From assembly GCA_964410485.1 (NCBI GenBank), contig CAYPHJ010000026.1:1-48006 (forward strand): a DNA stretch of 48,006 bases. The letters run 5' to 3'. Positions 7,274 to 15,350 of the stretch are shown piece after piece; position 1 is the first letter of the stretch; every line of letters starts with the position of its first letter. Below the pieces are notes generated by a model. It did no database searches, was not told the origin of the DNA, and saw only the letters and a program-made list of their open reading frames with translations. The stretch is from CAYPHJ01 sp964410485. Lineage in GTDB: Bacteria > Desulfobacterota > Binatia > UBA9968. The translations under genes and the position numbers were made by a program.

Positions 7274-8524
7274 ATGAAAGCGGCTGAGGAAATCTACGCT
7301 TCTCCTCGATTCGATGTCCGGCGGGTTCGAAACGATTTCCCGTTGTTGAAACAGAAAGTTCACGGGAAGCCGCTGGTCTATCTCGACAACGGCGCCACGA
7401 GCCAGAAGCCCAAGTTGGTGATCGACGCTCTGACCCAGTACTACAGCGCCGACAATTCGAATATTCACCGAGGCGTGCACTATTTGAGCGAACGGGCTAC
7501 GGCGGCTTACGAAGCGGCTCGGGAGAAGATCAGGACATTTGTGAACGCGCGCAGTGTCAAGGAGATTGTCTTTGTCCGCGGCACAACGGAGGCTATCAAC
7601 CTGGTGGCGCAGAGTTACGGCAGGGCCTTTTTGCGCCAGGGAGACGAAATTATCGTTTCGGCCATGGAGCACCATTCCAACATCGTGCCTTGGCAGATGC
7701 TGTGCCAGCAAATCGGCACTCGCTTGCGCGTAATCCCCATCAACCATGATGGCGAGCTGGTGTTGGATGAGTACCGGCGGCTTCTCAATGATAAGACCAA
7801 ACTTGTTTCCGTCACGCACGTCTCCAACGCGCTGGGCACGGTCGTCCCCATCAAGGAAGTGGTCAAGTGTGCCCACGAGCGAGGCGTGCCAGTTCTCCTG
7901 GATGGGGCGCAAGCCGTTCCGCACATGAAGGTCGACGTTCAGGATATTGGCTGCGATTTCTACGCTTTTTCCGGCCACAAGGTATTTGGTCCCACGGGAG
8001 TGGGCGTTCTCTATGGGCGTGAGCAGTTGCTCGACGCCATGCCTCCATATCAGGGCGGCGGGGATATGATCAGCCTCGTTACTTTTGAGAAGACCCACTA
8101 CAATGAGTTGCCTTACAAATTCGAAGCGGGGACGCCGCATATAGCTGGCGGTATTGGGCTGGGGGCGGCCATCGACTATTTGAACAGCCTCGATTGGGAG
8201 CAGATTAGAGCACATGAGCATGAGTTGCTGACCTACGGCACCGAGGCCCTGTCGGCATTTGACCGGCTGCGGCTTATCGGCACCGCCAAGGAGAAAGCCG
8301 GAGTCATTTCGTTTGCGTTTGATCACATTCATGCGCATGACGTGGGCACGATTTTGGACCAGGAGGGAGTTGCGATCCGGGCCGGGCATCACTGCGCCAT
8401 GCCGGTGATGCAGCGGTTTGGCGTGCCCGCTACGGCGCGGGCCTCTTTTGCGTTGTATAATACAAAAGAAGAAATCGACACGCTCGTCAGGGGACTCGAT
8501 CGCGTGTTGCGGGTGTTCAGCTAA
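7274..8524 (+). CDS. sufS: Cysteine desulfurase SufS
   Basis: A 416-residue PLP-dependent group II cysteine desulfurase that releases sulfur from cysteine as a persulfide for Fe-S assembly. The PLP lysine is K236 in FSGHKVFGPTG and the persulfide cysteine is C374 in RAGHHCAMPVM. The N-terminal RNDFPLLKQKVHGKPLVYLDNGA motif is typical. I chose ATG 7274; an in-frame TTG at 7244 would overlap sufD. The gene overlaps sufU by one base (TAATG), indicating translational coupling with its sulfur acceptor. Confidence 0.95.
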   Translation: MKAAEEIYASPRFDVRRVRNDFPLLKQKVHGKPLVYLDNGATSQKPKLVIDALTQYYSADNSNIHRGVHYLSERATAAYEAAREKIRTFVNARSVKEIVFVRGTTEAINLVAQSYGRAFLRQGDEIIVSAMEHHSNIVPWQMLCQQIGTRLRVIPINHDGELVLDEYRRLLNDKTKLVSVTHVSNALGTVVPIKEVVKCAHERGVPVLLDGAQAVPHMKVDVQDIGCDFYAFSGHKVFGPTGVGVLYGREQLLDAMPPYQGGGDMISLVTFEKTHYNELPYKFEAGTPHIAGGIGLGAAIDYLNSLDWEQIRAHEHELLTYGTEALSAFDRLRLIGTAKEKAGVISFAFDHIHAHDVGTILDQEGVAIRAGHHCAMPVMQRFGVPATARASFALYNTKEEIDTLVRGLDRVLRVFS

Positions 8525-8967
8525 TGTCGGAACTGGAAGAGTTGTACCAGCAGGTTATTCTCGACCACAACAAGAGTCCGCGAAACTTTCGCGCGATTGC
8601 AGACGCGAGTCACAAGGCGGAGGGCTATAATCCGCTTTGCGGCGATCAGGTTACGGTTTACCTCAAGCTCGAGGGCGGGGTGATCCAAGACGTAGCCTTC
8701 CAGGGTTCCGGCTGTGCCATTTCCAAGGCCTCGGCCTCCATCATGACTGCGGAGATCAAAGGCAAGACCAAAGCCGAAGCGAAGGAGCTTTTTGAAAACG
8801 TTCACAGGATGCTCACGGGCGATCCGGATAGTGCGAATCGACTGGGGAAGCTCGTGATTTTATCCGGGGTATGCAAGTTTCCCGCTCGCGTGAAATGCGC
8901 GACTCTAGCGTGGCACACAGTCAATACGGCGCTAGATGGCGGGCGGGAGTCCGTGACGACGGAGTGA
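8524..8967 (+). CDS. sufU: Zinc-dependent sulfur-transfer protein SufU
   Basis: A 147-residue IscU-like protein of the SufU type. It accepts sulfur from SufS and passes it to the scaffold. Zinc/sulfur ligands are visible: C39 (NPLCGD) with D41, C64 (GSGCAIS) and C125 (RVKCATLAW). The insertion between the second and third cysteines that separates SufU from IscU is present (LTGDPDSANRLGKLVIL). SufS and SufU are usually adjacent in Gram-positives and in several Gram-negative phyla; here the start codon overlaps the sufS stop. Confidence 0.94.
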   Translation: MSELEELYQQVILDHNKSPRNFRAIADASHKAEGYNPLCGDQVTVYLKLEGGVIQDVAFQGSGCAISKASASIMTAEIKGKTKAEAKELFENVHRMLTGDPDSANRLGKLVILSGVCKFPARVKCATLAWHTVNTALDGGRESVTTE

Positions 8968-8997
8968 GTATCTGCCGCTGAATGGAGATTGCCTCCA

Positions 8998-9555
8998 ATG
9001 AAAGGCGACAAGGCTATAGTTCTGAAGCGAGATTGTACTGCGGTCATGGTGCCGAGCGGCGAAAAAGTTGCGCTGGTAGCGGGTAGCTCCGTCTGGCTGA
9101 CTCAGTCTCTCGGGGGGAGTTACACGGTGATGACAGACCGCGGACATCTCGTGCGTATCGATGGCGAGGATGGCGACGCTATTGGCATGGCGCGGATTCC
9201 CAGACGCGATCCAGTCGAACTGTCCGGCTCTGCGAGTCTCGAAGAGATCCAGGAGAAGGTATGGCGGGAGCTCAAGCAGTGCTTCGATCCGGAAATTCCG
9301 GTCAATATTGTTGATCTGGGACTTATTTATGATTGCGTGGTTTCACCTGCCGAGGGAGGAGGCTACACAGCCTACGTTCGTTTCACCTTGACTGCACAAG
9401 GATGCGGCATGGGTCAATTTCTTAAGGAAGACATTCGCAACCGGCTGCTTGCTCTCAGCAGTATCCGTGAAATCGATGTGGAACTGGTATGGGATCCGCC
9501 CTGGACCCAGATGAGAATGTCGGCGGCGGCAAAGCAGCAGCTCGGGATTTCATAG
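8998..9555 (+). CDS. sufT: Fe-S cluster maturation protein SufT (DUF59)
   Basis: A 185-residue protein with an N-terminal region seen in SufT (about 1-75) and a C-terminal MIP18/DUF59 domain (about 85-185). The DUF59 signature CFDPEIPVNIVDLGLIYD and the cysteine motif TAQGCGMG are intact, and it ends with the family motif VWDPPW. SufT is an auxiliary Fe-S maturation factor important under high Fe-S demand. ATG 8998 is preferred to TTG 8989; GGAG lies at 8984-8987. It follows sufU after 30 bases. Confidence 0.88.
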   Translation: MKGDKAIVLKRDCTAVMVPSGEKVALVAGSSVWLTQSLGGSYTVMTDRGHLVRIDGEDGDAIGMARIPRRDPVELSGSASLEEIQEKVWRELKQCFDPEIPVNIVDLGLIYDCVVSPAEGGGYTAYVRFTLTAQGCGMGQFLKEDIRNRLLALSSIREIDVELVWDPPWTQMRMSAAAKQQLGIS

Positions 9556-9592
9556 GGCAGATAGACAACCAAACCGAGCAGAGGGATTCATC

Positions 9593-9913
9593 GTGACTAC
9601 AATGAATACATTGGTGGTGGAAGAAGGAGTTCTGGAAGCGCTGCGCACCTGTTTTGATCCGGAAATTCCGGTCAACATTTATGATCTGGGGCTCGTCTAT
9701 GACATCAAAGTGGAAGATAGCGGTCTGGTGGCTATTAAGATGACCTTGACGTCGCCTCATTGCCCGGCCGTTCAGTCTCTCCCCGCCGAGATCCAAGGAA
9801 AGGTCAGCGGTGTCCAGGGCGTGTCGGAGGTGACCATCGATCTCGTTTGGGATCCTCCTTGGGACCCCAGCAAAATGTCTGATGCCGCCAGACTTCAGCT
9901 CGGCATGATGTGA
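9593..9913 (+). CDS. MIP18/DUF59 family protein
   Basis: A 106-residue stand-alone DUF59 domain. It begins with GTG at 9593 preceded by GAGGG (9581-9585). The signature CFDPEIPVNIYDLGLVYD and the TSPHCP cysteine are present, and it ends VWDPPWDPSKMSDAARLQLG. It is clearly paralogous to the C-terminal domain of the preceding SufT: 20 bases coding for DPEIPVN are identical in both (9286-9305 and 9656-9675). Family members act in Fe-S protein maturation (SufT, MIP18, PaaD), and the SUF context fits this. Its specific client is unknown. Confidence 0.9.
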   Translation: MTTMNTLVVEEGVLEALRTCFDPEIPVNIYDLGLVYDIKVEDSGLVAIKMTLTSPHCPAVQSLPAEIQGKVSGVQGVSEVTIDLVWDPPWDPSKMSDAARLQLGMM

Positions 9914-9934
9914 CTGGCTTATGGCGTATAGCGT

Positions 9935-10387
9935 ATGGCTTATGACAACCAAGATAAAAGCGCCCAGCCGGATGCGCGAACACCTTTTGAGCAACTGGGC
10001 GGTGAAGCCAGGCTGAGAGAGATCATCAGTACCTTCATCGATCGTGTGTTTGAAGACAGGATGATCGGTTTTTTTTTCCGCCATGCTGAACGCCACAGAA
10101 TCAAGGAGCTGGAATACCAGCTGGCGGCGCAGTTCCTTGGCGCCGATATCGAATATGTCGGCCGGCCGCTCAAGGAAGTGCACGCAAAGCACCCGATCAT
10201 GGGCGGGCACTTCGCCCGCAGGCGCCAAATCTTGAAGGAGACGCTGGAGTTTTACGGGGTGGCGCAGGTGATTCAGCAAGCCTGGTTGGAGCATACGGAC
10301 AGCTTGAGGCCGCTTGTAACCCCGGAGCGAGGCTCGGACTGTGATCCGATCGCCGCGCGCAAGCGAGTCGAGCGGGGTTATGAATGA
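9935..10387 (+). CDS. Truncated hemoglobin, group I-like
   Basis: A 150-residue globin of the truncated 2-on-2 class. It begins FEQLGGEARLREIISTF after a short tail. His83 in EVHAKHPIMGGHF fits the proximal haem ligand, with the spacing VHxxxxIxxxHF seen in group I proteins. Such globins bind O2 or NO and often detoxify NO. The position after the Fe-S genes suggests protection of Fe-S assembly from NO or O2, which is inference. The start ATG 9935 lacks a Shine-Dalgarno site and lies within low-complexity sequence (repeated GGCTTATG/GCGTAT units), so the start is uncertain. The last 25 residues are a low-conservation tail. Confidence 0.82.
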   Translation: MAYDNQDKSAQPDARTPFEQLGGEARLREIISTFIDRVFEDRMIGFFFRHAERHRIKELEYQLAAQFLGADIEYVGRPLKEVHAKHPIMGGHFARRRQILKETLEFYGVAQVIQQAWLEHTDSLRPLVTPERGSDCDPIAARKRVERGYE

Positions 10388-10698
10388 GTTCACCCCGCGT
10401 TACGCTTTCGCTGCTCGGGGCGTGCCGGATCCCCGAGTAGCCCCCGGCTCGCTGCTATACTCGAGTACCTAGTTCCTGGTTTCTGGTTCTTGGCCGGGGA
10501 AAGTTGAAACTCAAACTCGGCAGTCCTGCGCGCGGGTGGGCGCCGTTCCCGCGCTCTCACGGGATTGTCCTTGGTCTGATTTGTACTCTAAACCGAATCA
10601 AAGGAAAGTTGGTGTTCATACGGTGTTTGTGCTGCGGCATAACGATGTGCTAGATTGCATGTAACATACCGAAGGTAGTCAGCAAGGAATTTGCTTCT
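10388..10698. other. Intergenic region before metF
   Basis: A gene-free stretch of 311 bases. Besides the hairpin near its start it contains imperfect GGTTCCT/GGTTTCT/GGTTCTT units (about 10471-10493). A TGCTAGATT near 10648-10656 could be an extended -10 for metF, with no good -35. No SAM riboswitch was recognised. Confidence 0.4.
10410..10441 (+). terminator. Hairpin after the globin gene
   Basis: CTCGGGG (10414-10420) pairs with CCCCGAG (10431-10437), extended by GCT (10410-10412) with AGC (10439-10441) around one mismatch. No T-run follows, so it is a candidate stem only. Confidence 0.35.
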
Positions 10699-11607
10699 GT
10701 GACGCTAGCCGACCTTTATGCCCGGCCCGGTTTGACCCTCTCGGTTGAGTTCTTTCCCCCAAAGACAGAAAAGGGAGAGGAAAACCTCTTCGCTGAGATC
10801 AAAATCATCAAGAGGTTAAATCCCGCCTTCTGTTCCGTCACCTACGGGGCTGGCGGAAGCACGCGTGACAAAACGCTGACCTTGGTCGATCGCATTCATC
10901 GCGAGTGCCTTCTGGAGACGATGTGTCATTTAACTGTCGTCGGTCAGTCCAAAGAAGAGGCCCGATCCATTCTCGTACGATTAAAGCAGGAGGGTATCGA
11001 GAACGTGCTGGCGCTCGGAGGCGATCCGCCGCAAGGAATGCCGGATTGGAGACCGCATCCCGATGGCTTTCAACACGCAGTGGAGCTTGTCCGAGAAGCC
11101 ATGGCGTTGGGCGGCTTTTGCGTCGCTGTGGCTGGCTTTCCCGAGACGCACCCACGGGCTGTGAGTCGCGCCTTGGATCTACACTACTTGAAGGAGAAGG
11201 TCGCCGCCGGCGCCTCGGCCGTTATCACCCAGCTTTTCTTCGATAACGCCGACTATTACCGATACATTGAAGAGGTTCGCAAAATTGGCGTAAACGTTCC
11301 TGTTGTCCCGGGTGTTCTCCCCATTCTTTCCGTAGCCCAGATCCGGCGGTTCACGTCTCTGTGTTGCGCCAGGATCCCCGCCGGGCTCGAACGGGAGCTT
11401 GTGAAGTTCGAAAACGACGATGACGGCGCAACACAACTGGGCATCGAATACGCCACCCGGCAATGTGAAGGCCTGATCAAGTTCGGCGTTCCCGGTTTTC
11501 ACTTCTATTCCCTGAACAAGTCCTACTCTCTTCAGGCCATTTGCAAAAACCTCGGTCTTGCTAAGGACACGGGAACTTCACATTGGGGCGGACGAAACAT
11601 CGATTGA
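10699..11607 (+). CDS. metF: 5,10-methylenetetrahydrofolate reductase
   Basis: A 302-residue FAD-dependent TIM-barrel enzyme that reduces 5,10-methylene-THF to 5-methyl-THF for methionine synthesis. Family motifs include SVEFFPPKTEKGEE near the N-terminus (with the catalytic Glu), SVTYGAGGSTRD, NVLALGGDPP and ITQLFFDN. The length matches bacterial MetF. The start is GTG 10699, with AAGGA at 10684-10688. The gene stands alone between the SUF operon and lysS. Confidence 0.95.
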   Translation: MTLADLYARPGLTLSVEFFPPKTEKGEENLFAEIKIIKRLNPAFCSVTYGAGGSTRDKTLTLVDRIHRECLLETMCHLTVVGQSKEEARSILVRLKQEGIENVLALGGDPPQGMPDWRPHPDGFQHAVELVREAMALGGFCVAVAGFPETHPRAVSRALDLHYLKEKVAAGASAVITQLFFDNADYYRYIEEVRKIGVNVPVVPGVLPILSVAQIRRFTSLCCARIPAGLERELVKFENDDDGATQLGIEYATRQCEGLIKFGVPGFHFYSLNKSYSLQAICKNLGLAKDTGTSHWGGRNID

Positions 11608-11819
11608 AATCTACCTTCCCGGATAGTAGAGTTTTTCGACAGTTATCAACGTAACCCCGTTACCGCGATTCGATCGCCGCAGTTTTCACGTACCGCTCTG
11701 CTTCAATGACTGGCGCACGTACACACGGCGAACCGTTCAAAGAGAGTTTTGAATGAGGGTATCTGAAGCCTGCATTGTTGAACCGTACGCTCAAGGGCGC
11801 TGCGAATGAGATAAACACC

Positions 11820-13322
11820 GTGGCGGACATTGAAACAAATTTATCCGAGGAGACCAACGAGCAGGTCGAGGTGCGGCGCCAGAAACTCGCTAGGCTCCAG
11901 GAAGCCGGCTATTCGGCTTATCCGAACGATTTCAAGCCCAATCATACGGTGTTCGATCTCCTGTCCAAGTTTGGAACGGCCAGCGATGAAGCTCTGGCGA
12001 CGGCGCCGCAGGATCTGTGCGTCGCAGGGCGAATCATGGGCATGCGCAAGATGGGCAAGGCGGGTTTTTTTCATATCCAGGACCGGCGCGGGCGGATCCA
12101 GATCTATGCGCGCAAGGACCGGCTCGGAGAGGCGTATGAGTTGTTTCAGGCGCTCGACCTCGGCGATATCGTCGGCATCAGCGGTCATTTGTTTCGCACG
12201 AAAACTCGGGAACTGACCCTCGAAGCAGGCGAGATTCGTTTGCTAGCAAAATGTTTACGACCCTTGCCGGAAAAATGGCATGGCCTCGCGGATGTCGAAG
12301 CGCGCTATCGCCACCGTTATCTGGACCTGATGGTGAACGCGGAGGTCCGGGAGGTGTTTGAGAAGCGGTCACGAATCATTCGCCTGATGCGACGCTTTTT
12401 TGAGGAGCGTGATTTTTTGGAGGTCGAGACACCGATGATGCAGCTGATTCCAGGCGGCGCAGCGGCCCGGCCGTTTGTCACGCACCACAATGCCTTAAAC
12501 CTGGAGCTGTATTTGAGGGTTGCACCGGAGCTGTTTTTGAAGCGGCTCATGGTGGGCGGTTTCGAGCGTGTCTTTGAATTGAACCGGAATTTTCGCAACG
12601 AAGGGATTTCCGTGCGCCACAATCCGGAGTTCACCATGCTTGAGTTTTATCAGGCCTACGCGACTTACGATGATCTCATGACGCTCACGGAGGAACTTTT
12701 TGGATTGGTTGCGAAAGAGATCGCCGGCGCTTTACAGATACCTTACGGCGGACATTCAATCGATCTCACCGCACCGTGGCGACGGCTGACGATTCACCAG
12801 GCGATCGCGATCCACGGCGGAGTGGACGCAACAGAGATCGTGAGCCTCGACGGATTGCGGAGCTTTGCTAAAGGAAAGGGGCTGGCAGTGGATGCCGCCG
12901 CGCCCTATGGCGATCTGCTCGTCGAGGTATTCGAGCAGCTCGCCGAATCGCACCTCATCCAGCCGACCTTCATTACGGGTTACCCACTCGAGGTTTCTCC
13001 ACTGGCGAGAAAGAACAACGAAAATCCCGCCATGGTGGATCGGTTCGAGCTGTACGTAGGAGGTCGGGAGCTGGCGAATGCCTTCTCCGAGCTGAATGAT
13101 CCCGTCGATCAGCGCCGCCGCTTTTTGACCCAGATGGAGGCGCGCAGCGCGGGCGATGACACCGCTAATCCTCTGGACGAAGATTATATCCGTGCTCTGG
13201 AATACGGCATGCCGCCGGCGGCCGGCGAAGGTATCGGCATTGATCGCCTCGTCATGCTTTTTACCGACTCATCTTCCATCCGCGATGTCATCTTTTTTCC
13301 CCTGCTCAGGCCACAACGCTGA
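11820..13322 (+). CDS. lysS: Lysyl-tRNA synthetase, class II
   Basis: A protein of about 500 residues. An N-terminal OB-fold anticodon-binding domain (MGMRKMGKAGFFHIQDRRGRIQ) is followed by the class II catalytic core: motif 2 (FRNEGISVRHNPEFTMLE) and motif 3 (GIGIDRLVMLFTDS...RDVIFFPLLRP). It charges tRNA-Lys. I prefer GTG 11820 (MADIETNLSEE...) to TTG 11775 because the extra 15 residues look non-native. Neither start has a strong ribosome site. It ends 19 bases before lolC/E, the start of the envelope supercluster. Confidence 0.93.
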   Translation: MADIETNLSEETNEQVEVRRQKLARLQEAGYSAYPNDFKPNHTVFDLLSKFGTASDEALATAPQDLCVAGRIMGMRKMGKAGFFHIQDRRGRIQIYARKDRLGEAYELFQALDLGDIVGISGHLFRTKTRELTLEAGEIRLLAKCLRPLPEKWHGLADVEARYRHRYLDLMVNAEVREVFEKRSRIIRLMRRFFEERDFLEVETPMMQLIPGGAAARPFVTHHNALNLELYLRVAPELFLKRLMVGGFERVFELNRNFRNEGISVRHNPEFTMLEFYQAYATYDDLMTLTEELFGLVAKEIAGALQIPYGGHSIDLTAPWRRLTIHQAIAIHGGVDATEIVSLDGLRSFAKGKGLAVDAAAPYGDLLVEVFEQLAESHLIQPTFITGYPLEVSPLARKNNENPAMVDRFELYVGGRELANAFSELNDPVDQRRRFLTQMEARSAGDDTANPLDEDYIRALEYGMPPAAGEGIGIDRLVMLFTDSSSIRDVIFFPLLRPQR

Positions 13323-13341
13323 CTCGTTCCAGTTTTGTCGG

Positions 13342-14592
13342 ATGAAATACGAACTCTTCATTGGACTTAGATATTTAAGAGCCCGCCGCCGGGAAACTTT
13401 CATATCGCTCATTACGGTGATCTCGATTTTGGGCGTAATGATCGGCGTGATGACTCTCAATGTGGTAATGGCCGTCATGACCGGTTTCGAAGAGACGCTG
13501 CGCGATCGACTGCTTGGTATTAACGCACATATTGCGCTGGTCCGAGCGGGCGATCCGATGACGGATTACGAAAAGCTCCTTGGGACAGTCGAACAAGAGC
13601 GGGGAGTGGTCGCTGCGTCGCCCTCGGTCACAGGGCAAGTTATGCTGACGGCGGGAGTTCGAGCATCGGGTGTTGTCGTGCGGGGCGTGGATCCGGATCG
13701 CGTCAATCGGGTCGTCGACATACAAAAATACATGAAAGAGGGCAATATCGAGGATCTGAGCAAACCCCGCGCGTTACAGGTCGACGACCGAACGGTGCTT
13801 TTGCCGGGCGTCGTGATCGGTCATCGCTTGGCCAACCAGTTGGGGGTTTTCCCCGGTAACCCGGTCCAAGTGGTGTCACCTCTGGGAAGTCCCACGGCCA
13901 TCGGCGTGATCCCCAAAGTTCGTCGTTTTATGGTCGTCGGCGTGTTTGACACCGGAATGAGCGAGATCGACTCCACTCTGGTGTATATGAATTTGGCGGA
14001 TGCGCAAACTTTTTTCGAGCTGGGTAAAGCCGTCACGAGCATCGAAGTCAGGGTGGCGGACGTTTATGGCGCGCAATCTATCGCCGAAAGCATTCAATAC
14101 CGGCTCGGATTTCCCTATATCGCCGAGGATTGGTCACGGCTTTGGCCAAATCTTTTTGCCGCGTTGCGTTTGGAGAAAACGGTTTATTTTCTCGTTTTGC
14201 TCTTGATGGTTTTGATCGGGGCGTTCAATATCGTGTCGACGTTAACCATGGTTGTCATGGAAAAACGCAAAGACATCGCCATCCTGAAGTCTATGGGCGC
14301 GACGCGAAACAATATCCGAAACATTTTTCTCATCAAGGGTTCGGTGATCGGCGTGCTGGGCACGGTACTCGGCGTCCTCTCCGGGCTCGGCATTTGCTTG
14401 CTCATTCAACAATATCAGTTCATTGAATTGCCCAAAGACGTGTTCCTGATTTCAACGGTCCCGGTCCGCATCTATACCAGCAATTTTCTTATCGTGGCGG
14501 CGGCCTCTCTGTTTGTCTGTCTGGCCGCGAGCATCTATCCGTCGCGCCAGGCGGCCAAACTCGATCCGGTTGAAATTATCCGCTATGAGTGA
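13342..14592 (+). CDS. lolC: Lipoprotein-releasing ABC transporter permease LolC/LolE
   Basis: A 416-residue inner-membrane permease that, with LolD, extracts lipoproteins from the inner membrane for delivery to the outer membrane. TM1 is at about residues 23-46, a large periplasmic domain follows, and three C-terminal membrane segments form the FtsX-like domain (VYFLVLLLMVLIGAFNIVSTL, GSVIGVLGTVLGVLSGLGI and ASLFVCLAASIYPSRQAAKLDPVEIIRYE). A single permease gene suggests a homodimer in place of LolC plus LolE, as in many non-enterobacterial species. It overlaps lolD by eight bases. Confidence 0.92.
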   Translation: MKYELFIGLRYLRARRRETFISLITVISILGVMIGVMTLNVVMAVMTGFEETLRDRLLGINAHIALVRAGDPMTDYEKLLGTVEQERGVVAASPSVTGQVMLTAGVRASGVVVRGVDPDRVNRVVDIQKYMKEGNIEDLSKPRALQVDDRTVLLPGVVIGHRLANQLGVFPGNPVQVVSPLGSPTAIGVIPKVRRFMVVGVFDTGMSEIDSTLVYMNLADAQTFFELGKAVTSIEVRVADVYGAQSIAESIQYRLGFPYIAEDWSRLWPNLFAALRLEKTVYFLVLLLMVLIGAFNIVSTLTMVVMEKRKDIAILKSMGATRNNIRNIFLIKGSVIGVLGTVLGVLSGLGICLLIQQYQFIELPKDVFLISTVPVRIYTSNFLIVAAASLFVCLAASIYPSRQAAKLDPVEIIRYE

Positions 14593-15262
14593 GCTTCTTG
14601 CGCTCAGAGATTTGCACAAATCGTTTCTCGAGGGCGGCGAGGAAATTCACGTTCTGCGTGGACTGAATCTCAATTTGAACGAAGGCGAGCGGCTTGCAAT
14701 CGTCGGCGAATCGGGTGTCGGTAAAAGCACCCTGCTTCATTTGATGGGAACGCTGGATCGGCCAACCTCGGGCCAGATCATCTATCGCGGCAAAGAAGTC
14801 CCCATGGATGACGAGGTGGCGCTGTCGCAATTCCGCAACCGGGAAATCGGGTTCGTCTTCCAGTTCCATTATCTTTTGCCCGATTTTTCAGCCCTGGAGA
14901 ACGTCATGCTTCCCGGTTTGATCCAGGGCATGGATTTTCGGACAGCCGGCATAGAGGCGGAGCGGCTACTCGAGATTGTCGGTCTCAAGGAGCGCATGAG
15001 TCACCGTCCGGGCAAGTTGTCCGGCGGCGAGCAACAACGGGTTGCCGTGGCGCGATCAGTGATTCTTCAGCCCAAGCTTCTGCTCGCCGACGAACCGACG
15101 GGCTCACTGGATTTGAGGATCGGCGAAGAGGTCCATGAGATCTTGTTTCGTCTTAACGAAGAAAAAGGTGTCGCGCTCGTGGTGGCGACGCACAATCGCG
15201 AATTTGCCGAAAAAATCGGAAGGCGAATGGAACTGAGAGAGGGCCGCCTGTTTTCGCTCTGA
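14585..15262 (+). CDS. lolD: Lipoprotein-releasing ABC transporter ATPase LolD
   Basis: A 225-residue ATPase. Walker A is GESGVGKST (about residues 41-49), the Q-loop region is FVFQFHYLLPDFSALENVMLP, the ABC signature is LSGGEQQRVAVAR, and Walker B is LLLADEPTGSLD. It matches the LolD/MacB branch in length and in the PDFSALENV motif. ATG 14585 overlaps the end of lolC (ATGAGTGA), coupling the two. Confidence 0.94.
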   Translation: MSELLALRDLHKSFLEGGEEIHVLRGLNLNLNEGERLAIVGESGVGKSTLLHLMGTLDRPTSGQIIYRGKEVPMDDEVALSQFRNREIGFVFQFHYLLPDFSALENVMLPGLIQGMDFRTAGIEAERLLEIVGLKERMSHRPGKLSGGEQQRVAVARSVILQPKLLLADEPTGSLDLRIGEEVHEILFRLNEEKGVALVVATHNREFAEKIGRRMELREGRLFSL

Positions 15263-15275
15263 AGACGTCTTTGTC

Positions 15276-15304
15276 TTTACAAAGAGGTCCGACTCTGCTA
15301 AAAA
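15276..15304 (+). promoter_or_regulatory. Candidate promoter of bamA
   Basis: TTTACA (15276-15281, five of six matches to the -35 consensus), a 17-base spacer, then TAAAAA (15299-15304) preceded by TGC, an extended -10 arrangement. It would give bamA and the lipid A genes their own transcript. Confidence 0.42.
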
Positions 15305-15350
15305 TTCAAAGCTCAGCTCGGTGTGCGCCGTCTTTACTGACGGATTCGAA

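Noticed and set aside
7193..8392. A 399-codon open frame on the minus strand
   Set aside because: Antisense shadow of sufS, which has its active-site residues intact.
9455..10393. A 312-codon open frame on the minus strand
   Set aside because: It covers the antisense of the DUF59 and globin genes and spans an intergenic region without protein-like motifs.
10388..10698. A SAM or other riboswitch upstream of metF
   Set aside because: No conserved riboswitch core was recognised; only a simple hairpin and low-complexity repeats.
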